A DNA stretch of 9,567 bases from Christensenella sp. UBA1260. GTDB lineage: Bacteria; Bacillota; Clostridia; Christensenellales; CAG-917. Position 1 is the first letter of the stretch; each line of letters begins with the position of its first letter. Of this stretch, positions 4,150 to 9,567 are shown one piece after another. The notes beneath the pieces were generated by a model, which saw only the letters and a list, made by a program, of their open reading frames with translations, ran no database searches and was not told the DNA's origin. The translations under genes were made by a program, and so were the position numbers. The DNA lies in NCBI GenBank assembly GCA_002308155.1, contig DBVQ01000080.1:642-10208 (forward strand), written 5' to 3'.

Positions 4150-5769
4150 ATGGCAAAACAATTCAAATACGGCGACGAGGCAAGAAGATCTCTTGAAGCC
4201 GGCGTCGATACAGTTGCAAATACAGTCAAAATCACGCTCGGACCAAAGGGCAGAAACGTCGTTCTTGACAAACCATACGGCGCACCGCTCATCACAAACG
4301 ACGGCGTGACTATCGCAAAAGAAATTGACGTCAAAGACCCATTTGAAAATATGGGCGCGCAAATCATCCGCGAAGTGTCCACCAAGACAAACGACGTGGC
4401 AGGCGACGGCACAACGACAGCCGCAGTGCTTGCTCAAGCAATCGTCAAAGAAGGGCTTCGCAACGTAGTTGCGGGTGCAAATCCAATAGTACTCAAGAAG
4501 GGCATCAAAGTTGCGGCAGACGCAGCAGTTGAAGAGCTCAAAAAGATAAGTAAAGACGTTGAAGACAAGACGGCAATCGCACAGGTCGCAAGCATATCAG
4601 CAGGCGACGAAGAGATTGGCAGACTCATCTCCGACGCAATGGAAAAGGTCGGCAAAGACGGCGTCATCACTATTGAAGAAGGCAAGGCTATGGACACCGA
4701 GCTCAACGTTGTTGAAGGTATGCAATTTGACCGTGGCTACGTATCCCCATATCTTGTCACCAACACCGACAAGATGCAAGCCGAACTCGACGGACCTGTC
4801 ATCCTCATCACAGACAAGAAGATCAGCAATATTCAAGAGATTCTTCCGCTCCTTGAGCAAGTGCTCAAAAACGGCTTGAAACTCCTTATCATCTCCGATG
4901 ATATTGAAGGCGAAGCACTCACCACAATCATCGTCAACAAACTCAAAGGCGTGTTCAACGTCGTGGCAGTCAAGGCTCCTGGCTTTGGCGACAGAAGAAA
5001 GGCATATCTTGAAGATATCGCAATCTTGACTGGCGGCACGTACGTTTCAACAGACCTCGGCTATGAACTCAAAGACGTATCACTCGATATGCTCGGCAGA
5101 GCAAAAAGCGTCGTCGTTGACAAGGACAAGACCACAATCGTCGGCGGCTTTGGAGATCAAGCGGCAATCGCATCTCGTGTTGCTCAAATCCGTGCACAAA
5201 TCGCAGAGAGCACGTCTGACTATGACAAAGAAAAACTTCAAGAGCGCCTTGCAAAACTCGCAGGTGGCGTAGCAGTCATCGGCGTTGGTGCTGCAACTGA
5301 AGTTGAAATGAAAGAAAAGAAACTCCGCATTGAAGATGCTCTGAACGCAACTCGCGCGGCTGTTGAAGAGGGTATCGTCCCGGGCGGCGGCGTGGCACTC
5401 TTGTCCGTCATCCCTGCAGTCAAAAAGGCAATTGCAGGACTTGAAGGCGATGCACTCACCGGTGCAAATATCGTGCTCAGAGCTCTTGAAGCGCCAATCC
5501 GTCAAATCGCGGACAACGCAGGCGTGGACGGCGGCGTGGTCGTCAGCAATATCGTGAACGCCAAGAAAGCCAACTACGGCTATGATGCGGCAAAAGACGA
5601 GTATTGCGATATGGTCAAGAGCGGTATTCTTGATCCAACAAAGGTCACACGTTCCGCACTTCAAAATGCGGCATCCGTTGCAGCAACTTTGCTTACAACC
5701 GAGGCACTTGTCACAGACATCAAGGAACCTGTTGCTCCGCCTATTCCGCAAAACCCTGAAATGTATTGA
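4150..5769 (+). CDS. groEL: Chaperonin GroEL (60 kDa, Hsp60), with atypical C-terminal tail
   Basis: This is the 539-residue ATP-driven folding chamber subunit working with GroES. The equatorial ATP site is present: TLGPKGRNVVLD (29-40), NDGVTIAKEI (50-59) and GDGTTTAAVLA (85-95), with Asp86 matching the catalytic Asp87 of the E. coli protein. The apical domain follows, with VEGMQFDRGYVSPYL near 188-202. The intermediate-domain return segment EEGIVPGGG and LEAPIRQIADNAG are also intact. The protein ends PPIPQNPEMY, with none of the Gly-Gly-Met repeats that close most bacterial GroEL proteins. TAAGGAGG overlaps the groES stop region and gives a strong binding site; only 11 bases separate the two genes. 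Regulated with groES through CIRCE. A strong two-way terminator follows about 20 bases after the stop. Confidence 0.98.
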   Translation: MAKQFKYGDEARRSLEAGVDTVANTVKITLGPKGRNVVLDKPYGAPLITNDGVTIAKEIDVKDPFENMGAQIIREVSTKTNDVAGDGTTTAAVLAQAIVKEGLRNVVAGANPIVLKKGIKVAADAAVEELKKISKDVEDKTAIAQVASISAGDEEIGRLISDAMEKVGKDGVITIEEGKAMDTELNVVEGMQFDRGYVSPYLVTNTDKMQAELDGPVILITDKKISNIQEILPLLEQVLKNGLKLLIISDDIEGEALTTIIVNKLKGVFNVVAVKAPGFGDRRKAYLEDIAILTGGTYVSTDLGYELKDVSLDMLGRAKSVVVDKDKTTIVGGFGDQAAIASRVAQIRAQIAESTSDYDKEKLQERLAKLAGGVAVIGVGAATEVEMKEKKLRIEDALNATRAAVEEGIVPGGGVALLSVIPAVKKAIAGLEGDALTGANIVLRALEAPIRQIADNAGVDGGVVVSNIVNAKKANYGYDAAKDEYCDMVKSGILDPTKVTRSALQNAASVAATLLTTEALVTDIKEPVAPPIPQNPEMY

Positions 5770-5789
5770 TGGGAAAAACAACAAAAAAA

Positions 5790-5819
5790 AGCACCTGCAT
5801 CGCAGGTGCTAATTTTTTT
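5790..5819. terminator. Two-way intrinsic terminator between groEL and mgtE
   Basis: AGCACCTGC (5790-5798) and GCAGGTGCT (5802-5810) form a perfect 9-bp stem around ATC. A run of seven T (5813-5819) follows on the plus strand, and eight A (5783-5790) precede it, acting as the T-run on the minus strand. It overlaps the last bases of the convergent mgtE stop codon (5818-5820). Confidence 0.95.
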
Positions 5820-7188
5820 ATACTCTAGTGAGTATAGCAATTGAAATCGTGCAGTAAATTATGAGCGACAGAGCGTCGACGATTGTCGTGATGAACGGAC
5901 TTGCGACGACGGCAGGGTCAAGTTTGATGCGTTTTGCAAAGATAGGAAGTATGCATCCCACAAACTTTGCAAGCACGATTGTTATGAACAGTGCAAGTGC
6001 AACGACTGCGGAAGTGATGACGTCATAGCCTTCAAAACGGAAGAGCAATCTGTCAATGAGTTGCAGTTTTGCAAAGCAGGCGACAGCAAGAGTTGCGCCG
6101 AGGAGCACGGATACTCTCAGTTCCTTCCAAATGACCTTAAAAACGTCTTTTGGCACGAGGTCGCCGATTGCAAGCGCACGAATGACCGTGACGGAAGATT
6201 GCGAACCTGCGTTCCCGCCCGTGTCCATAAGCATAGGCACGCACGCGAAGAGCACGGTGGAGATTGCGGCAAGTTTTGCCTCATACGTGTTGATGATGAG
6301 CCCCGTGAAAGTTGCGGACACCATGAGGATGAGAAGCCACGGCACGCGGTTGAGCCAAATCTGCCAAACGCTCTGTTCAAGATACGGCTTGTCGGACGGA
6401 CGGATAGCCGCCATCTTTGCGATATCTTCGGTTGCCTCTTCTTCGATGACGTCGAGAGCATCGTCAACCGTGATGATGCCGACGATTCTTGATTCTTGGT
6501 CAACGATTGGCACAGCGGTCAAGTCGTATTTGGAGAGCAGGGAGGCGACATACTCTTGGTCGGCGTAGGTGTCGGCAGAGATGACGTCCGTCTCCATGAT
6601 GTTTTCAATGACAGTGTCGTAGTCGTTGAGGAGGAGCGTCTTGACTGTGACAACGCCGATGAGTTTGCGCGTTTCGTCTGTCACATAGCAGTTGTAAATC
6701 GTCTCTTTGTCCACGGCTTCTTTGCGGATATGGTCAAAACATTGTTTGACCGTCCATTGCTTTTTGAGGCTGACGTACTCGACGGTCATGACGCTGCCCG
6801 CGCTGTCTTCAGGATACTTGAGGAGCTGGTTTATGAGCTTGCGCGTCTCGAGGTCGGATTGGTTGATGATACGCGAAACGACGCTTGCCGGCATTTCCTC
6901 AATGATGTCGACCGTATCGTCCAAGAACATCTCGTCAAAGACGGATTTGATTTCTGCGTCGGAGAATGCATTGATAAGATATTCCTGCGTGTCGCTGCTC
7001 ATTTCAACAAATACTTCCGCCGCATTTTCTTTTGTGAGCAAGCGGAAGAGTATAAGCGCTTGACGCTCGTCTTCGGCAAATATTTCGTCGAGCAAAAGAG
7101 CGATATCTTGCGGATACATATCGTTGATTTCTGCCTTCAAAGCGACATAGTTCTTTTCTTCAAGCAAGGTTTCAAATCTTTCAAGCAT
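5818..7188 (-). CDS. mgtE: Magnesium transporter MgtE
   Basis: This is a 456-residue membrane channel for Mg2+ uptake, gated by internal Mg2+. Order: N-terminal superhelical domain (about 1-128), a pair of CBS domains (about 130-190 and 197-252), a linking plug helix (about 252-275), then the membrane domain (about 280-456) with roughly five helices. The family motif GGNAGSQS is at 324-331 and SPFITTIVDALS at 430-441; Asp438 corresponds to the pore Mg2+ ligand of the Thermus protein (Asp432). Length is normal. ATG at 7188 is chosen because GGAGG lies just upstream and all family homology begins there. An in-frame ATG at 7377 would translate through the riboswitch and its terminator. Expression is predicted to be shut off at high Mg2+ by the M-box leader. 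Confidence 0.96.
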   Translation of the reverse strand: MLERFETLLEEKNYVALKAEINDMYPQDIALLLDEIFAEDERQALILFRLLTKENAAEVFVEMSSDTQEYLINAFSDAEIKSVFDEMFLDDTVDIIEEMPASVVSRIINQSDLETRKLINQLLKYPEDSAGSVMTVEYVSLKKQWTVKQCFDHIRKEAVDKETIYNCYVTDETRKLIGVVTVKTLLLNDYDTVIENIMETDVISADTYADQEYVASLLSKYDLTAVPIVDQESRIVGIITVDDALDVIEEEATEDIAKMAAIRPSDKPYLEQSVWQIWLNRVPWLLILMVSATFTGLIINTYEAKLAAISTVLFACVPMLMDTGGNAGSQSSVTVIRALAIGDLVPKDVFKVIWKELRVSVLLGATLAVACFAKLQLIDRLLFRFEGYDVITSAVVALALFITIVLAKFVGCILPIFAKRIKLDPAVVASPFITTIVDALSLIIYCTISIAILTRV

Positions 7189-7193
7189 TTTGA

Positions 7194-7218
7194 CCTCCTT
7201 TTCGTCGCGGTGGGGAGG
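7194..7218 (-). promoter_or_regulatory. Possible Shine-Dalgarno-sequestering hairpin before mgtE
   Basis: On the minus strand CCTCC (7218-7214), just after the riboswitch terminator, is complementary to GGAGG (7198-7194), the ribosome binding site of mgtE, with a 15-base loop. Pairing would hide the binding site in transcripts that read through. Only 5 bp are involved, so this is tentative. Confidence 0.3.
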
Positions 7219-7221
7219 GGA

Positions 7222-7251
7222 TAAAAAAATCCGCACTTGCAACAGTACGGA
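7222..7251 (-). terminator. Riboswitch-controlled intrinsic terminator upstream of mgtE
   Basis: On the minus strand TCCGTACT (7251-7244) pairs with AGTGCGGA (7237-7230) with one T-G wobble and a 6-base loop, followed by seven T. It lies between the M-box and the mgtE ribosome binding site and is the probable expression platform: Mg2+-bound aptamer permits terminator formation and stops transcription. Confidence 0.88.
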
Positions 7252-7272
7252 AAACACACAATCAAAAGATGC

Positions 7273-7431
7273 AAATCCTACCATTACAAGCTTTAGCATC
7301 ATCGGGCGATGTAATTGCGTTAGGCTGCGCCTTGTTTTTCGACGCCGCCTGCTAACCGCGCGGTAACGTGTCTCCACGTTATTGTCGGTAGCAATCCGTA
7401 TCCCGATGGTAGCCTCACCTACCGGAGATTT
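7273..7431 (-). ncRNA. M-box (ykoK-type) magnesium riboswitch
   Basis: Read on the minus strand, the leader has the conserved blocks of the M-box in order: GGTAGGTGAGGCT near the 5' end, GGGATACGG-x-TTGCTACC, GGAGACACG, and near the 3' end GATGATGCTAAAGCT. Stem P2 is supported by CATCGGG (7408-7402) with CCCGATG (7306-7300), matching the closing stem around the B. subtilis mgtE M-box core. An internal arm GTTAG/CTAAC carries a variable loop. AAATC (7431-7427) and GATTT (7277-7273) are a candidate base for P1, but I could not draw P1 with certainty. Known role: Mg2+ sensing, normally repressing magnesium transporter genes. Its position before a terminator and mgtE fits exactly. Confidence 0.92.
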
Positions 7432-7442
7432 ATATTACTGCT

Positions 7443-7471
7443 ATATTATGCTTTTTTTTTGCCTGTGTCAA
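7443..7471 (-). promoter_or_regulatory. Promoter of the M-box/mgtE transcript
   Basis: On the minus strand, TTGACA (7471-7466), 17 bases and TAATAT (7448-7443). Initiation near 7436 would begin the RNA a few bases before the M-box, as expected for a riboswitch leader. Confidence 0.75.
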
Positions 7472-7540
7472 CAATATGGCAAACATTTGTTTGACATTTT
7501 TTGAGGGTATTTTTTGCGCTTTTATTATGAATAATAAAGT

Positions 7541-7568
7541 TTTACCGCGCACGCAAAACGCATATATT
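7541..7568 (+). promoter_or_regulatory. Candidate promoter giving a leaderless SPOR-like gene transcript
   Basis: TTTACC (7541-7546), 16 bases and TATATT (7563-7568), only five bases before the ATG at 7574. A rival promoter, TTGAGG (7501-7506), 16 bases and TATTAT (7523-7528), would give a leader of about 38 bases, but no ribosome binding site appears in it. Confidence 0.35.
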
Positions 7569-7573
7569 TTGAT

Positions 7574-8329
7574 ATGCGAACAAAAAAGCCAAGAGAGAGT
7601 AGCAAAGAAAACTTGTTTGTCGTGGGCGTTATTGTGCTGTGTTTTGTCGTCACACTTGGGCTGTCCTTCATATTTTCCGGCAAGGGATTTTTGAGCCTTG
7701 CTGAGGTTTTTGGCAAGGAGAACACAAGGACGTTTTACGCTGTGACGGTGGGCGGCTACGACGATATGACGCTTGCAAGGAGCACGGCGGAACTTGTGAA
7801 GAGCAGGGGCGGAGCAGGCTATGTTGTAAGAAGCAACGAGGACGGCAAGGACAATATTGAGATTGTTTTTGCCATATACAAAGACAAAACTTCTGCCGAA
7901 AATGTGTTGAATACGATTGAGGACAGGTCAGCATATCTCAAAGAAATCGTTGTCAATGAGCCCTCGTATTCGTGGTGCGAAGGGGACGTGAAGACGGCTG
8001 TTTTGAACGCTATGCAATATTTTGACACTGCCTTTGACGTGATGTATTTGACGAGCAATTTGCTCAACGACAATGCAATGACTGTTGAGGACGCGAAGAC
8101 CAAAATCAAGGTTTTATACACACAAATTGAGGACATAAAGTCTGTTTTTTATCAAAACACGCAGGATGCCCAAAAGTCGCAAATCACTGAAATCAAGCTT
8201 GCTCTTATCACGACTTTGGCGCTTCTTGACAACGTGGAATATAGTTCGACTGCCAAGTGTGCATCATCAATCCGCTATCAGCTTGTACAACTTGTCTATT
8301 GCTACAAAGCATTGGTGCAGGGGCTTTGA
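7574..8329 (+). CDS. Single-pass membrane protein with SPOR-like domain; function unknown
   Basis: This 251-residue protein has a basic N-terminus, one membrane helix (about 14-35) and an extracytoplasmic region. Residues about 54-116 resemble a SPOR domain: FYAVTVGGY, then A-x-x-A-x-x-L-x-x-x-x-x-AGYVV, then IVFAIYKDKTSAENVLNTI, the usual beta-alpha-beta-beta-alpha-beta rhythm. SPOR domains bind denuded peptidoglycan glycan strands, often at division or spore septa, so a cell-wall role is possible. The C-terminal part (about 135-251) is mainly helical, has two Cys (229, 243) and is not recognised. The ATG at 7574 is the only reasonable start: an in-frame TAA lies at 7535-7537 with no ATG, GTG or TTG between, and later starts would remove the basic anchor. 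No Shine-Dalgarno sequence is visible. dnaX follows 55 bases downstream on the same strand without an evident terminator between. Confidence 0.8.
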   Translation: MRTKKPRESSKENLFVVGVIVLCFVVTLGLSFIFSGKGFLSLAEVFGKENTRTFYAVTVGGYDDMTLARSTAELVKSRGGAGYVVRSNEDGKDNIEIVFAIYKDKTSAENVLNTIEDRSAYLKEIVVNEPSYSWCEGDVKTAVLNAMQYFDTAFDVMYLTSNLLNDNAMTVEDAKTKIKVLYTQIEDIKSVFYQNTQDAQKSQITEIKLALITTLALLDNVEYSSTAKCASSIRYQLVQLVYCYKALVQGL

Positions 8330-8348
8330 AAATAAAATAATTTTTGTG

Positions 8349-8377
8349 TTGCTATTATAAGTAAATTAGTTTATAAT
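8349..8377 (+). promoter_or_regulatory. dnaX promoter, predicted to give a leaderless mRNA
   Basis: TTGCTA (8349-8354), 17 bases and a perfect TATAAT (8372-8377). Seven bases separate the -10 from the ATG at 8385, so transcription should start at or within a base or two of the start codon. No purine-rich ribosome binding site lies before the ATG. Confidence 0.6.
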
Positions 8378-8384
8378 ATCAAAT

Positions 8385-9567
8385 ATGGCATACACATCTT
8401 TATACCGCAAATATCGTCCTGACACCTTTGACAAAGTCATTGGGCAAGACCATATTGTGCGCACACTCAAAAATCAAATCGAAACCAATTCCATTGGGCA
8501 CGCCTACATCTTTACGGGCACAAGAGGAACGGGCAAGACGTCAGTCGCAAAGATTTTCGCTCGTGCCGTCAACTGCTTGCATCCCGTAAACGGTTCGCCG
8601 TGCGGAAAGTGCGAGAACTGCGTTGAGCTTGCTAAGAGCGGCAATTTTGACATACTCGAAATTGACGCGGCGTCCAACAACTCGGTTGACCAAATCCGCG
8701 AGCTCACTGAGAAGATCAATTTCCCGCCGACGATTGGCAAATACAAAGTCTATATCATAGACGAAGTTCACATGCTTTCAAAGGCGGCTTTTAACGCGCT
8801 CCTCAAAACTCTTGAAGAGCCGCCGGAACACGCGATTTTCATCCTTGCGACGACGGAGATTCATCAGATTTTGCCGACTATACTTTCGCGCTGCTTGCGT
8901 TTTGACTTCAAACTTGTGCCGAACTCCGTGATTGCGGAGCGCATTCGTTTCATCTTTGACGACATCGGTTGCAAGTATGAGCCGGAAGCAGTTGAGCTCA
9001 TTGCATCGTCCGGCAACGGCAGTGTGCGTGATGCGCTCTCTGTTGCGGATATGTGTGTCAGCTATTGCGAAAACAACGTGACCTACAAGGGTGTGCTTGA
9101 AGTGCTCGGAGCGTCCGACCCGCAAAAGCTCATTTCGCTCTGCACGGCAATCGCGGATGGCGACATTGACAAGACGTTGAGAGAGGTGGCATCCCTTTGC
9201 GACCTCGGCAAGAGTGTGAGCATCCTTGCAAGTGACATTGCAACGGCTTTCAGAAATATTCTTTACATAAAGAATTGTTCTTCCGCAAAGCAACTTCTTG
9301 CGCTTCCTGAGGAGATTTTTGTTGCGCTTCAAGCGATGGCGGACAAATATCCAACAGAGAAGTGCCTCTCAATCATGAAGACTATGACAAGTCTTGAGGG
9401 AGAACTGAGATACTCATCTCAACACAGAATCATATTTGAGGCGGCGGTGACACTCGCTTGCCTTGGCGGAGACAACGACTCCAAAACCGAAGAGCTTCAA
9501 CTAAGGGTCGCAAGGCTTGAAAAGATGCTTGCGAACTTGAAGAAATCGGGGTTTGAGCCTACACCTG
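8385..9567 (+). CDS. dnaX: DNA polymerase III gamma/tau subunit DnaX (3' end cut off by window edge)
   Basis: This is the clamp-loader ATPase that loads the sliding clamp and organises the replisome. The 394 visible residues include RKYRP (8-12), Walker A GTRGTGKTS (45-53), the four-cysteine zinc module (Cys64, 73, 76, 79), DAASNNSVDQIRE (94-106), Walker B IIDEVH (124-129), sensor 1 ATTE (155-158), the SRC motif with arginine finger Arg169, and sensor 2 GSVRDALS (212-219) with Arg215. The oligomerisation domain follows, and at about 365-390 a charged, probably coiled-coil linker begins. The tau C-terminal part is outside the window. The start is set by homology (MAYTSLYRKYRP is the standard beginning), yet there is no Shine-Dalgarno sequence. 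Immediate upstream context is the SPOR-like gene; recR and a YbaB-type gene often follow dnaX in Firmicutes but cannot be seen here. Confidence 0.97.
   Translation, partial: MAYTSLYRKYRPDTFDKVIGQDHIVRTLKNQIETNSIGHAYIFTGTRGTGKTSVAKIFARAVNCLHPVNGSPCGKCENCVELAKSGNFDILEIDAASNNSVDQIRELTEKINFPPTIGKYKVYIIDEVHMLSKAAFNALLKTLEEPPEHAIFILATTEIHQILPTILSRCLRFDFKLVPNSVIAERIRFIFDDIGCKYEPEAVELIASSGNGSVRDALSVADMCVSYCENNVTYKGVLEVLGASDPQKLISLCTAIADGDIDKTLREVASLCDLGKSVSILASDIATAFRNILYIKNCSSAKQLLALPEEIFVALQAMADKYPTEKCLSIMKTMTSLEGELRYSSQHRIIFEAAVTLACLGGDNDSKTEELQLRVARLEKMLANLKKSGFEPTP

Noticed and set aside
5080..5784. 234-residue minus-strand open frame opposite groEL
   Set aside because: Cys-rich, low-plausibility composition, no binding site or promoter, and opposite a highly conserved gene.
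6496..7224. 242-residue plus-strand open frame opposite mgtE
   Set aside because: A shadow of the mgtE codon pattern; no homology and no start signals.
7189..7377. 63-residue N-terminal extension of MgtE
   Set aside because: It would translate the M-box aptamer and its terminator; family homology and GGAGG both place the start at 7188.
7476..7694. 72-residue plus-strand open frame overlapping the SPOR-like gene
   Set aside because: It begins in the promoter region between divergent genes, overlaps a longer plausible gene out of frame, and has no family resemblance.
8778..9332. 184-residue minus-strand open frame opposite dnaX
   Set aside because: Opposite the conserved clamp-loader gene, with no supporting signals.

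Overview
The window looks like chromosomal DNA from a low-to-medium GC Gram-positive bacterium, most likely an anaerobic member of the Clostridia or a related Firmicutes group. The evidence is AGGAGG-type ribosome binding sites, a HrcA-type CIRCE element before groESL, an M-box (ykoK-type) magnesium riboswitch before mgtE, an XRE-cupin regulator directly upstream of a PotA-like ATPase, and a lipoprotein with InlB-B/Flg_new-like repeats. The genus cannot be named from this sequence. All genes read as intact and native. I saw no tRNA or rRNA gene, insertion sequence, phage gene or CRISPR array.

Layout. (1) 1-1451, minus strand: an XRE-cupin regulator followed by potA, the ATPase of a probable polyamine importer; potA runs off the left edge. 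The regulator has a full-consensus sigma-A promoter (TTGACA-17-TATAAT). Between that promoter and its start codon lies a cluster of 17-bp GTTTAG-N5-CTAAAC palindromes, which looks like an autoregulatory operator array. (2) 1695-2906, plus strand: a 361-residue predicted lipoprotein with its own promoter. Its stop codon lies inside a 13-bp tandem repeat, and a two-way terminator follows. (3) 2932-3649, minus strand: a deoxycytidylate deaminase and a small TM2-domain membrane protein, probably one operon. (4) 3749-5819, plus strand: promoter, CIRCE, groES, groEL and a two-way terminator. (5) 5818-7471, minus strand: promoter, M-box riboswitch, intrinsic terminator and mgtE. (6) 7574-8329, plus strand: a single-pass membrane protein with a SPOR-like extracytoplasmic domain. 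(7) 8385-9567, plus strand: the first 394 codons of dnaX, cut by the right edge.

The genes are mostly independent housekeeping units: polyamine uptake, nucleotide metabolism, protein folding, magnesium homeostasis and replication. They are arranged as divergent and convergent pairs, with shared two-way terminators at 2879-2906 and 5790-5819. Regulation is the richest part of the window: a probable polyamine operator array, a CIRCE element and a magnesium riboswitch. The last two plus-strand genes (SPOR-like protein and dnaX) lack any Shine-Dalgarno sequence and have -10 boxes 5-7 bases before the ATG, which suggests leaderless transcripts. No large undescribed defence or mobile system is evident. 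The most novel items are the operator array, the leaderless starts, the stop-codon tandem repeat and the two proteins without an assigned function.
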